From the NCBI GenBank assembly GCA_039707655.1, contig CM077672.1, positions 458,406,390 to 458,470,389 on the forward strand: 64,000 bases of DNA, in the 5' to 3' direction. A program made the position numbers and the translations under genes. Source of the DNA: Elymus sibiricus (lineage: Eukaryota; Streptophyta; Magnoliopsida; Poales; Poaceae). Position 1 is the stretch's first letter. The number at the start of each line of letters is the position of its first letter. Shown in pieces: positions 31,490-43,779 of this stretch. The notes below the pieces were generated by a model, which was not told where the DNA came from, searched no databases, and saw nothing but the letters and a program-made list of their open reading frames with translations.

Positions 31490-32465
31490 GAAAACCAAGG
31501 GGTAGGATTGCCACACAAAAAACCCTAAAATGCCCATGCAAATGTCACACATGAAGGGCATAATTGGGAGGCAAAGGAGCTCCATGGAGGAGCATCCTTG
31601 GCCGGCCACCCCCTTGTGGGATCCTCCCAAAAGGGGTTCCTTAGTCCCTAAGTCTTTCCTTCTAGAAGCTAGACAAAAGCCCTAAAAGGTGGCTTTCCAA
31701 AAAGTAACCCAAAAAGCACTTTCACTATTCATGCAAACATTTTTCCGCGACCGTTAAATCCGAAAATATTTCTGTGGGTCTTAGAACAATTCCAGTATCC
31801 ACTAGAATGATTTTGGACGCGTTCTGAAACAATTCCGGATTAGTGATTTTCATCTGCGAAAAGCAAACAAAACGGTTCCGGCAGCTCTGGAACATTTTTG
31901 GGTTTTTTCTCTGAAAAATCCCAGAAGTTCCCAGAACAATTCTGGCACCCTCCAAGAATTTCCCGGCATGTGCCGCAACCAAGTTGACTTAATGGTATAC
32001 CCTGAAACAACTTTTCAGTTTTACCGAAACTATTCCGGTGTTCTCTCTCCGGAACTTTTCCGCTGTCTCCGAAACTTTTTCGGTGACTATCTCTCAAACT
32101 CCCTGTCTAGTATTCAGCAGATAGATGACCCTTAAGCGTGTGACCCTATAGGTTCGGTGAAGTATAGACATGACCAGAACACTTTTCGATAAATGATCAA
32201 CATCGGAGCCGTGGACACCCATATTGACCCCTATACCCACACGAATAAAAATTCGAGTGAACCTCCAGTTGCCGTGTGCTATTCCTGTTGCTTCGCGATA
32301 TGTTACAAATACCCGAGGTGAGAATCATCGGCATCCCCGTGGATCAACACTTGTCCACAATGCCAGTTACCTCGTTACTGGTTTTGTTCTCTTTTCTCGT
32401 TTCCGTGTTCCGGCATCCCTGTGATCAAATCACATTGTGTCTGGCCAGACGATGATGGATACCGT

Positions 32466-34113
32466 TGTTGGGGAACGTTGCATGGAAAACAAAAAAAAAT
32501 CTACGCACAAGCAAGATCTATCCATGGAGATGCATAGCTACGAGAGGGGGAGTGTGTCTACGTACCCTCGTAGACCGTAAGCGGAAGCGTTAGAACAACG
32601 CGGTTGATGTCGTCGAACAACTTCACGATCCAACCGACCGAGCACCGAATGTACGGCACCTCCGCGTTCAGCACACGTTCAGCTCGGTGACGTCCTCGAC
32701 TTCTTGATCCAGCAAGACGGCGAGGTAGTGGATGAGTTCCGGCAGCACGACGGCGTGGTGACGGTGATGGTGATGCTATCTCCGCAGGGCTTCGCCCAAG
32801 CACTGCGAAAATATGACCGAGGGACGGAACTATGGAGGGGGGCGCCGCACACGGCTAAGACAATGATGTGTCCTTTGGGGCGCCCCCTCTCCTCTATTTA
32901 TATATGTGTAGGGGCTTGGAGTAGAAGGAATAGTGCCACGTGAACAGTAACCGTGAATAGTACACACGTGGACTTGGACTCCAAAGTCCAATCCTATTCC
33001 TACTAGGACTCTCCCTTTTTTTCTTCCCTAGCTGCGTGGGCTTTTGAGGACTTGGTGCGCCTGGCCCAATAAGGCCAGGGCGCCTCCCCTTAGCCCATGA
33101 CAGCCCTTTGGGACGTGGTGGACCCACTTGTGGACTTCCCATATATAAATCTTTACCTCTCGACCAGTCCGAGACTCCTTGTGACGTCCGGGATCTCATC
33201 CGGGACTCCGAACAATATTCGGTTACCAATTCACATAACTCATATAACACTATATCGTCAACGAACGTTAAGTGTGCGGACCCTACGGGTTCGGGAATGA
33301 TGTAAACATGACTCAGACGCCTCTTCGGTCAATAACCAATAGCGGAACCTGGATGCTCATATTGGTTCCTACATTTTCCACGAAGATCTTATCGGTCGAA
33401 CCGCAATGACAACATACGTAATTCCCTTTGTCCGTCGGTATGTTACTTGACCGAGATTCGATCGTCGGTATCTCCATACCTAGTTCAATCTCGTTACCGG
33501 CAAGTCTATTTACTCGTTCCGTAATACATCATCCCGTAACTAACTCCTTAGTCACTTTGCTTGCAAGCTTCTTATGATGTGCATTACCGAGAGGGCCCAG
33601 AGATACCTCTCCGAAACACAGAGTGACAAATCCCAGTCTCGATCCATGCCAACTCAACGGACACCTTCGGAGATACCTGTAGAGCATCTTTATGATCACC
33701 CAGTTACGTTGTGACGTTTGATAGCACACAAGGTATTCCTCTGATATCCGGGAGTTGCGTGATCTCATGGTCTGAGGAACATGTATTTGACATTCAAGAA
33801 AGCAATAGCAATAAACAGAACGATCATATGCTAAGCTAACGAATGGGTCTTGTCCATCACATCATTCTCCTAATGATGTGATCCCGTTATCAAATGACAA
33901 CTCATGTCTATGGTTAGGAAACCTTAACCATCTTTGATCAACGAGCTAGTCTAGTAGAGGCTCACTAGGGACACGGTATTTGTTTATGTATTCACACATG
34001 TATTTAAGTTTCCGGTCAATACAATTCTAGCATGAATAATAAACCTTTATCATGAACAAGGAAATATAAAATAATAACAACTTTATTATTGCCTCTAGGG
34101 CATATTTCCATCA
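32466..34113 (-). mobile_element. Solo LTR, Angela/WIS/BARE type, in unit 1
   Basis: 1,648 bp, starting TGTTGGGGAACGTTGCATGG and ending GGGCATATTTCCATCA on the plus strand, so TGATGGAAATATGCCC...CCCCAACA on the minus strand. Perfect ACCGT duplications flank it at 32,461-32,465 and 34,114-34,118. A TATATAAATAG box (minus, 32,894-32,904) marks its promoter. No internal domain accompanies it, so it arose by LTR-LTR recombination. It sits inside the LTR of the arrayed element. Confidence 0.9.
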
Positions 34114-37100
34114 ACCGTAACACCAAGAGGGGCCCAGAGATATCTCTCCATCGTCGGAGGAGCAAATCCCAATCTTGAGCTATCAAGTCCCTTGACATAC
34201 TTTTCCATGAACCCGTAAGCCGCCGTAATAGCCACCCATTTATGGATGACGTTTAACAAACCCCAAAGTTCATGAAGCAAGCATGAAGAAACTCGATACT
34301 CTCATGGTCTAAGGAATTTATGCAAACAATAGCTTTCTCTGTGTTATTAATCATTAACTTGTGACGAATGTATCTCATAGCATAACATCAATCGGGTCGA
34401 TTCAACACAAGTGTTCTCCTAACATTGTGCCCTCAAAGTTGCCAGCATAGTCATGCCCATGATCAGGAAAACAGAACCATCATGCAACACTTGAGCTAGT
34501 CTTAGAGGCCAGACTAGGAATACTTTTTACCGTTTATTATTCCACACGTGCATATGAGTCTTCCTCCGAGCCTCGTGTTTATTGTAGACTCGAGAACCAT
34601 AGCAGTTATAGCATGGAACATAAACATAATTACGAACATGGGGATAAATAATAACCTTTATTACTGCCTCTAGGGCATATCTCCTATAGACTCCCACTTG
34701 CACTAGAGTCAATAATCTAGTCAATGCTAAAACACTTTACACCTATGGCATACCGGTGTAAAATATGCTTCGCTTGTGGTATAGCCTGATGTCCAACGGA
34801 TCTGACAACTTCAGCTCCGTGTGTATCTTTGCATATCCTCGCATTTTCATGCTTTCACAAAATTCATATTTTGTGTGGACTTGGCTTTGTATATATGTGA
34901 ATCACAGGTCAAACCTTGATTCCTCAGACTGAGCTATGGAGCAACTATCTGCAATAGTGTCCCATTGACCAAAGCCATCTTGGAACCATACTAAGTTCAT
35001 GAATGAACTATATGATTCAACATCTTCTTTGTCGCTTCCAAAGCGTCAACATACTTAGCCATTTGTTATAGAATCCGCCACAGTAACCTGTTTGGAACAA
35101 TTTCCAACTACCGTGCCACCATATTGTGTATTACACAAAACCCTTAACTTAAATCGAAAATCGCATGGAGAATTGGTGAAGACTGTATCGATGTAACTAC
35201 TTACAACGAGCACTTCATAATCTCCGCTTGCGAGAAAACATGTCATCGGTGCTACTTTAGTACTCAATGACATTTTTCACTGTTGTCCCATGATCAGTAC
35301 TTTGATCACTTTGGTATCTATACTCGCAACAGCTTGGGAGTATTGGACATATCTGGTTGTTTTACATACCATGAAATACATGATTAATCCAAACACGAAA
35401 GTGTGTGGAATCTCCATCATGTATTTTGCTCATCAGTGTTTTGGGACACCGAGTCTTGCAAAACACTTTCCATGTGACTTCGGCAAGAATCACTCCTTGG
35501 CGTTCTTATGCTAAACTGTTTTTAACATCTTGTCAATATGTATTTTTGGCTTTAGCTCTATCAGGCAATTTTATCTCGCAGATAATTATGCCTAATACCG
35601 AGGCTATTTAGCCCAAGCACTTCATCGAAAAACCTTTTTCAATGAAGTACTAATTCGTGTAAAGAAATTTATATTATTTCCAATCAACAATGTGTCAAGC
35701 GCACAAAGTTTTTAGAAATATTATTATGCTCCCACTTACTTTCTTGAAACCACAAGCATCTTTGTTATCCATTGATGAAATCAAACTCTTTCGACTATTT
35801 CATCAAAAACGAAGATTCCAACTCCATTTTGCTCTCTTCTGTCCATTACTGGAACTCTGAAGTTGGCATACTTACTAGCATCCTCTGGATTGAGAAAATA
35901 CTTTGGACTGTATCACATGCAAGTCCTAGGCTGCATTTCCATCACATGGAAATCCTTTTGGCATCCATGTATCATATCTCAAGATTGAAATATGTATTAA
36001 TTGCTAGTTTAACCCGATATGACTTTAAGCATCGCTACGGTGAGACAATCTCATCGTAGTCAACTCCTTGAATTTGTTCTTGCAACAAGTCGAGCTTTAT
36101 GGATAAAACATTTTATCCACATCAGTTTATAGTTCCATTAATGTTCGTTAGACTCCAAGTCTTCCGAAGGGTTTATCAAGATAAAATCTTGAATCATTTA
36201 TATGCAAACTATCTCGGATTATATTGGCATTTAGCCAATTCCGGAGTCAGGGCCCATCAACGCTCCCTTGTGTATCGTAGGTATACTATTCTCTAACAAC
36301 AATATCTCGCTTGCGCACCTGAGAGGTTTGCACGAGTTTTGCCTACGTGGTTCAGTTGCAAGTTCGACCGAAGTACATACATCTCATGTAGAGGCTTCGT
36401 ATCAGTCGCAATAGGAAACTCTGGAATTACTTCCAAGGTTTCTTTCCTTTGATCTGATGACGAAGATACTGTTATCTCGTCGAGTCGCACTGTCCTCCCA
36501 CTCACCTTTTTGCAAGAACCATTTTCTTCAAAAGCATACCGTTCTTTGTGGCAAAACCTTTTGCCTCGGTACAGTGGTGGGGGAATACCCAATAACTAGG
36601 GATAACCTACAAAGTAGCACTTGTCTGATTTGGAATAGGTTTGTAAATATTTTACACAATCCCCATATTCCAAATGTTTAAGAAAAGACATAACATGCTT
36701 GGGGTTACCATACCATGGCGTCATTTCAACAGATCTGATGGTGCTCTTTTCAGTGTAAAAACCGCAGTCTCTAAAGCATTACTTTTAAAAGGGATAATGG
36801 CAAATTGATTTATGTCATCTTTGATCTTACCATGTCATAAATGGTTTGATTACATCTTCACGGATATTCCACTCACAGTGGTGCTCCGTGAGGTGTAAGT
36901 TATGAAACTCTTTTCACAACTCATCAGACATTCGCTAAACTTGTAACTCAAATATTCCTTTCCACAATCAAATTGCAGAAACATAATTCTCTTGTTACAA
37001 TAATTTCTACTTTATTTTGAAAACCTTTTGAATGATTTCAAAAGATCCAGACTTACGTCTCATCAAGTAAATATCCATATATCTACTTGAGTCATTTCTG

Positions 37101-37400
37101 AAGATAGATAAATCCACTGCTAGCAACAACATTTATTGGACTACATACATCAAAATGTATGATCACCAATAAGTTCGTTGCTAGTTCCTTATGGCCTGTG
37201 AACGGTATTTCAGTCACTTCACTTTTCGGAGGAAAGTTGCAAGTGTCAGATGATTCATAATCAAACGACTTCAAAATCCATCATTATGGAATTTCTCCAT
37301 GCGGGTTTCTCCAATGTGACCAAATGCAGTGCCACACATGTGTGGTATTCTATTAGTCTTGCGACATTTAGCGTCAGTGTTATGGATGTATCATATTACC

Positions 37401-37760
37401 ATCAATATTCATAACATACATCCCATTCATGATGGAAATATGGCCCTTATGTTATTCATAACACTGAACAACAATTGTTCTTTTATGAACAACCATTTTG
37501 CAACAAACATTATGCAATTGGATAGAGTGTGTAAAACTCTAAAATGAATTATGAAAGTAAATACAAAGGTAATGTATTATTATCAATATTCATAACATAT
37601 GTCTCATTCACAATGAAAGTATGGCCCTTATGTTATTCATAACACCGAACATCAAAAGTTCTCTTATGAACAACCTTCTTGCAAGATACCTTATGCAATG
37701 GGCTAGAGTGTATGAAACTCTAAAATGAATCATGAAAATAAATACATAGGTAATACACCA
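37401..37760. repeat. Two-copy 181-bp tandem duplication in the internal domain
   Basis: ATCAATATTCATAACATA starts at 37,401 and again at 37,582. Both copies go on through ATGGCCCTTATGTTATTCAT and AACTCTAAAATGAATNATGA with diverged stretches between. The same pair is at about 46,492-46,851 and 55,582-55,941 in units 2 and 3, so it is older than the array. Confidence 0.8.
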
Positions 37761-39975
37761 ATGGAAGGTATAGTAACATTTACTATATTCCTAGCGCGTA
37801 TCCGAACCTCACTCTGGCAAGTCATTTAGGCCGTAGTAGTTCTTGCATCGAGTCGCAATAGAATGCAATCAAGCGGGTATCTCTGTGATCAACTCACAAT
37901 ACCCAAGAATCAGTGATTAACATGTTTAATCATAATTCCCAAGAACTATTTCTTTTGACCAGCCTTCCATACATCAATAACTTGTATGACTTTCATACAT
38001 GAGCTGGACATTCTAGTCTTCTCTCTTTTTGCCTTTATACTTTTAACAGTTTAACTTTCAGTATTTCTCCTACTCTCAGAAGAAGCACTCAACTTAAGAG
38101 TGGTGTTAGCCCCGCACTTCCTAGGTGTGTAAGTCACACTAACACCCTTTGGACATTTCCTTTCTCTTTAAGTTGTTGTTTTACTCACCTTCATTATATG
38201 ATAGGCGTTCTTCTGGATCCCTCTTTGTATTAGTCAAATGCATAGTAAACACTTTTACTAATAATTTGCAAAACAAACATTGCTTTGGATATCACATATC
38301 TTTTAGCCTTTGTTTGTGTCTGAAAATGATTTTCAGTACCATGAATATCACATAGCTATCCCAAAACTTTTGAAGTTCGGGTCTCATGGAAGCAAACATA
38401 TTGCACTTGACCGTAACGGAATTCTAGCTTTTGGATCGAAGGACGAGAGTCACATTATCCATAGCATTAGCGGGAGAATACCAAAAGCATGCGATAGGAC
38501 AAAGTCCTTCTCGGCACTTTTGAGGACAATCCTCACATTATGTTACCAACTGTAAAGTTTTAACCAGATATTTAACAACTTATTCAATTTTAACAGGGAA
38601 GGTGGAAACGCGAGCCATTATTCTACAACTATTTTGCAAATCACACTTAGACAGTGTTCATAATTAATTGCACTGAGAATTAAACAGGTTAATTCTACAG
38701 TGTGCTCCCACTCAAATCAATATCTCTCATAATTGATTGTGAGTGATACAAGACCCATATTGAAATTCAACGCCAAAGGATGTATCCATCTCAAGTGACG
38801 AGAATTGCAATCGGTAGGCCAACTTGCCAATCACATATCTATGTGACTCTTGTTCATCTTTCGATGGGCGTGTTCCGAGTTCAGGACGATCCTCCAGAAC
38901 GTCAAGACAACCAAGTGATCTCGCTACGAGGTCTCAACTCACCCGCCTCACACTTCTCTAATCGTTCGTACCCATGTATCCATGTGATACCCCGAAGAGA
39001 TAGGTGCCGTGACGGTGCTACACTTGGGAGAACACTAACTACTTGATATTTTTGTGAGAGATCACCCTAATAAAAGCGTCTACCGCGCAATCAAAAAGGG
39101 TGCATCATAAGGGATAAACATCTCAGGCAATTCATAATAGCATAATATGGTATAGTCCTTTCTGACGGAGAAGTCTTTTATTTCTTCGTCTTCGGCATTC
39201 GCGTCGGTGTTCACCTTTGCGAAGTTTGCCACCACCTTGTCGATGCACCAGATGATATTGCTATCTCTATAGCTAATAAAATAAGTGCATTACTTAAGAT
39301 TGACACGCAGGTCATTAAAGTGACAATCATATGGCTCCAGCCATCATGCTGAATCATGACACGCAGGTCATGTTAATTTTACATCATATAGTCATCTCAT
39401 ACATAATCAAATTAATGTGAGAACTGCTATACCACATCACATGCACATCCTGCAAAACCAAGTTAGACGCCTCTAATCGGTTTATACAAAATTTCATTTT
39501 ACGTGGCTTCTAAGGTTTCGAAGCAAACCGAAGCTACCAACGTCCATCATCAAGTATGATTATTCAAGTCGCTAGATTAACTTTGCGGGGTGTATGAAAC
39601 ACGAGATAATAAAATCTCGAGCCCCATACTGAACTTCGTCATACGCATGACCCCCGTGCAGATCATATCTGCAATGCCCTTTTGTCTGCGAAATTTCATC
39701 TTTCTCTCTAACTATGGTGGAATTCAAAGAACTGTTAGCACTTCATTGATCAATCAGGATCGCGGATTGCCAGAACTTTGAAACTCCACCATGCTGTTAT
39801 CAAGATCAGAAATATGCAAATTCAGGGGAAGCAACAAGAACATCGGGTAACAGATTTCATCTGCTACCCGCACAAATAATTATCAGCAGTAGAACTCATC
39901 TACTACAAATTATATTGTGCAACACCCATACATCTCTATGTATTCTAGATCGTAACCTGCATCTACGCATAGCAC

Positions 39976-39990
39976 GGCTCATGATGCCAC
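39976..39990 (-). other. Degenerate Copia PBS at the unit 1/unit 2 junction
   Basis: The minus strand reads GTGGCATCATGAGCC directly after the LTR end CCCCTACA. Related elements have TGGTATCAGAGCC here, so the PBS is recognisable but mutated. The same sequence is at 49,067-49,081 and 58,157-58,171. Confidence 0.7.
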
Positions 39991-42900
39991 TGTAGGGGAA
40001 CGCAGCAGAAAACAAAAAATTTCTGACCTACGCACCAGCCCAGGACCACTATGGAGACTGCATACAAGGTTTGATCTTTTCGTTACCGACTCGTAGCGCA
40101 GCGGAAGTAGAGTCGATGACGATCGGTGGTGCAGATCCCCGCAGCTAGGATTTTACAACCTCCCAACTGCGCGGATGTTCTCCCTCGTCTGCCCCTCGGA
40201 CAGCCCTCCGGGAGGCAGTCGGACAGTCCCTCGGACGGTGTCACGGACAGCCCTTCGGGAGGACGCTCGAAACTCAGACGGTCACTCGGACAGCCCTTCG
40301 GGACGACCCTTGAAACTCGGATGGTCACTCGGGCAGCCCTTCGGGAGGCACTCTCGAACTAAGACCGAAACTATGATCTCTCTACGGAGTTGCACACATA
40401 CGGTGTCATCTATCCGGCAAGGCTTCGCCGTCCAGAACTAGTTCCCACCAGAACCCAAACAGCCTTTCGGCTCTACGGAACTCTTTTCGTGGGAGGGAGA
40501 GAAGAAGCCAGATCATGCATGGCACTTTTATGTGATAAAAGGAGTGAGTGTGGAGAGCACCTCTCCACCTCTATTTATAGGAAAACCAAGGGGTAGGATT
40601 GGCACACAAAAAACCCCAAAATGCCCATGCAAATGGCACACATGAAGGGCATAATGGGGAGGCAAAGGAGCTCCATGGAGGAGCATCCTTGGCCGGCCAC
40701 CCCCTTGTGGGACCCTCCCAAAAGGGGTTCCTTAGTCCCTAAGTCTTTCCTTTTAGAAGCTTGACAAAAGCCCTAAAAGGTGGCTTTCCAAAAAGTAACC
40801 CAAAAAGCACTTTCACTATTCACGGAAACATTTTTCCGCGACCGTTAAATCCGAAAATATTTCTGTGGGTCTTAGAAAAATTCCAGTATCCACTAAAATG
40901 ATTTTGGACGCGTTCTAAAACAATTCCGGATTAGTGATTTTCATCTGCGAAAAGCAAACAAAACGGTTCCGGCAGCTCTGGAACATTTTTGGGTTTTTTC
41001 TCTGAAAAATCCCAGAAGTTCCCAGAACAATTCTGGCACCCTCCAAGAATTTCCCGGCATGTGCCGCAACCAAGTTGACTTAATGGTATACCCTGAAACA
41101 ACTTTTCAGTTTTACCAAAACTATTCCGGTGTTCTCTCTCCGGAACTTTTCCGCTGTCTCCGAAACTTTTTCGGTGACTATCTCTCAAACTCCCTGTCTA
41201 GTATTCAGCAGATAGATGACCCTTAAGCGTGTGACCCTATAGGTTCGGTGAAGTATAGACATGACCGGAACACTTTTCGATAAATGATCAACATCGGAGC
41301 CGTGGACACCCATATTGACCCCTATACCCACACGAATAAAAATTCGAGTGAACCTCCAGTTGCCGTGTGCTATTCCTGTTGCTTCGCGATATGTTACAAA
41401 TACCCGAGGTGAGAATCATCGGCATCCCCGTGGATCAACACTTGTCCACAATGCCAGTTACCTCGTTACTGGTTTTGTTCTCTTTTCTCGTTTCCGTGTT
41501 CCGGCATCCCTGTGATCAAATCACATTGTGTCTGGCCAGACGATGATGGATACCGTTGTTGGGGAACGTTGCATGGAAAACAAAAAAAAATCTACGCACA
41601 CGCAAGATCTATCCATGGAGATGCATAGCTACGAGAGGGGGAGTGTGTCTACGTACCCTCGTAGACCGTAAGCGGAAGCGTTAGAACAACGCGGTTGATG
41701 TCGTCGAACAACTTCACGATCCAACCGACCGAGCACCGAATGTACGGCACCTCCGCGTTCAGCACACGTTCAGCTCGGTGACGTCCTCGACTTCTTGATC
41801 CAGCAAGACGGCGAGGTAGTGGATGAGTTCCGGCAGCACGACGGCGTGGTGACGGTGATGGTGATGCTATCTCCGCAGGGCTTCGCCCAAGCACTGCGAA
41901 AATATGACCGAGGGACGGAACTATGGAGGGGGGCGCCGCACACGGCTAAGACAATGATGTGTCCTTTGGGGCGCCCCCTCTCCTCTATTTATATATGTGT
42001 AGGGGCTTGGAGTAGAAGGAATAGTGCCACGTGAACAGTAACCGTGAATAGTACACACGTGGACTTGGACTCCAAAGTCCAATCCTATTCCTACTAGGAC
42101 TCTCCCTTTTTTTCTTCCCTAGCTGCGTGGGCTTTTGAGGACTTGGTGCGCCTGGCCCAATAAGGCCAGGGCGCCTCCCCTTAGCCCATGCCAGCCCTTT
42201 GGGACGTGGTGGACCCACTTGTGGACTTCCCATATATAAATCTTTACCTCTCGACCATTCCGAGACTCCTCGTGACGTCCGGGATCTCATCCGGGACTCC
42301 GAACAATATTCGGTTACCAATTCACATAACTCATATAACACTATATCGTCAACGAATGTTAAGCGTGCGGACCCTACGGGTTCGGGAATGATGTAGACAT
42401 GACTCAGACGCCTCTTCGGTCAATAACCAATAGAGGAACCTGGATGCTCATATTGGTTCCTACATTTTCCACGAAGATCTTATCGGTCGAACCGCAATGA
42501 CAACATACGTAATTCCCTTTGTCCGTCGGTATGTTACTTGACCGAGATTCGATCGTCGGTATCTCCATACCTAGTTCAATCTCATTACCGGCAAGTCTAT
42601 TTACTCGTTCCGTAATACATCATCCCGTAACTAACTCCTTAGTCACTTTGCTTGCAAGCTTCTTATGATGTGCATTACCGAGAGGGCCCAGAGATACCTC
42701 TCCGAAACACGGAGTGACAAATCCCAGTCTCGATCCATGCCAACTCAACGGACACCTTCGGAGATACCTGTAGAGCATCTTTATGATCACCCAGTTACGT
42801 TGTGACGTTTGATAGCACACAAGGTATTCCTCTGATATCCGGGAGTTGCGTGATCTCATGGTCTGAGGAACATGTATTTGACATTCAAGAAAGCAATAGC

Positions 42901-43779
42901 AATAAACAGAACGATCATATGCTAAGCTAACGAATGGGTCTTGTCCATCACATCATTCTCCTAATGATGTGATCCCGTTATCAAATGACAACTCATGTCT
43001 ATGGTTAGGAAACCTTAACCATCTTTGATCAACGAGCTAGTCTAGTAGAGGCTCACTAGGGACACGGTATTTGTTTATGTATTCACACATGTATTTAAGT
43101 TTTCGGTCAATACAATTCTAGCATGAATAATAAACCTTAATCATGAACAAGGAAATATAAAATAATAACAACTTTATTATTGCCTCTAGGGCATATTTCC
43201 ATCAACCATAACACCAAGAGGGGCCCAGAGATATCTCTCCATCGTCGGAGGAGCAAATCCCAATCTTGAGCTATCAAGTCCCTTGACATACTTTTCCATG
43301 AACCCGTAAGCCGCCGTAATAGCCACCCATTTATGGATGACGTTTAACAAACCCCAAAGTTCATGAAGCAAGCATGAAGAAACTCGATACTCTCATGGTC
43401 TAAGGAATTTATGCAAACATTAGCTTTCTCTGTGTTATTAACCATTAACTTGTGACGAATGTATCTCATAGCATAACATCAATCGGGTCGATTCAACACA
43501 AGTGTTCTCCTAACATTGTGCCCTCAAAGTTGCCAGCATAGTCATGCCCATGATCAGGAAAACAGAACCATCATGCAACACTTGAGCTAGTCTTAGAGGC
43601 CAGACTAGGAATACTTTTTACCGTTTATTATTCCACACGTGCATATGAGTCTTCCTCCGAGCCTCGTGTTTATTGTAGACTCGAGAACCATAGCAGTTAT
43701 AGCATGGAACATAAACATAATTACGAACATGGGGATAAATAATAACCTTTATTACTGCCTCTAGGGCATATCTCCTATA
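39991..43779 (-). mobile_element. LTR of array unit 2 with nested solo LTR
   Basis: It serves both as the 5' LTR of the internal domain to its left and as the 3' LTR of the one to its right. Ends are TGTAGGGGAACGCAG and CTCCTATA. The TATA box is at 40,571-40,580. Confidence 0.82.
41557..43204 (-). mobile_element. Solo Angela/BARE-type LTR in unit 2
   Basis: 1,648 bp. The left duplication ACCGT (41,552-41,556) is intact; the right copy reads ACCAT (43,205-43,209), one transition after duplication. Confidence 0.9.

Larger units (their letters stand above)
30901..34688 (-). mobile_element. LTR of array unit 1 (Copia, Angela/BARE-related), with nested solo LTR
   Basis: About 2,135 bp of native LTR plus a 1,648-bp solo LTR and its extra 5-bp duplication. 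On the minus strand it ends CGTTCCCCTACA. It begins TATAGGAGATATGCCC where related LTRs start with TG, so the terminal TG is lost. A TATA box (CTATAAATAG, minus, 31,480-31,489) sits upstream of a region with four imperfect CGGACAGCCCTTCGGGAGG repeats (31,085-31,270). At 34,689 a purine-rich AAGTGGGAGTC (minus) is the polypurine tract. It resembles Angela/WIS/BARE LTRs in layout. Confidence 0.82.
30901..39990 (-). repeat. Tandem array unit 1 (9,090 bp)
   Basis: First of at least four head-to-tail copies. It starts TGTAGGGGAACGTAG and ends in a PBS-like sequence just before the next TGTAGGGGAACG. It consists of one LTR (30,901-34,688) and one decayed internal domain (34,689-39,990). It differs from the others most, for example ACACTTTCC for ACTCTTTCC near 35,464 and TATGCAAAC for TATGGAAAC near 36,200. 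Confidence 0.95.
34689..39990 (-). pseudogene. Decayed Copia internal domain, unit 1
   Basis: 5,302 bp between LTRs, with no frame over about 100 codons. Still readable on the minus strand are an integrase start (PFTGHKELATNLLVIIHFDVCSP, 37,092-37,274), a stretch near 36,040-36,100 that resembles the beginning of Copia RT (AAAGCTCGACTTGTTGCAAG ... AGTTGACTACGATGAGA), the polypurine tract at 34,689-34,699, and the PBS at 39,976-39,990. Stops and indels are dense. A 181-bp tandem duplication (37,401-37,760) lies between integrase and gag regions. No functional product is possible. Confidence 0.75.

Noticed and set aside
32466..34113. Treating the Angela/BARE-like segment as the array element's own LTR end
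   Set aside because: It has its own TG...CA ends and ACCGT duplications, and the outer LTR continues on both sides, so it is a nested solo LTR.
36293..36592. 99-codon minus-strand ORF repeated in each array unit as a possible gene
   Set aside because: It lies in the decayed pol of the Copia internal domain and shows no domain of its own. Its conservation among units reflects recent duplication.
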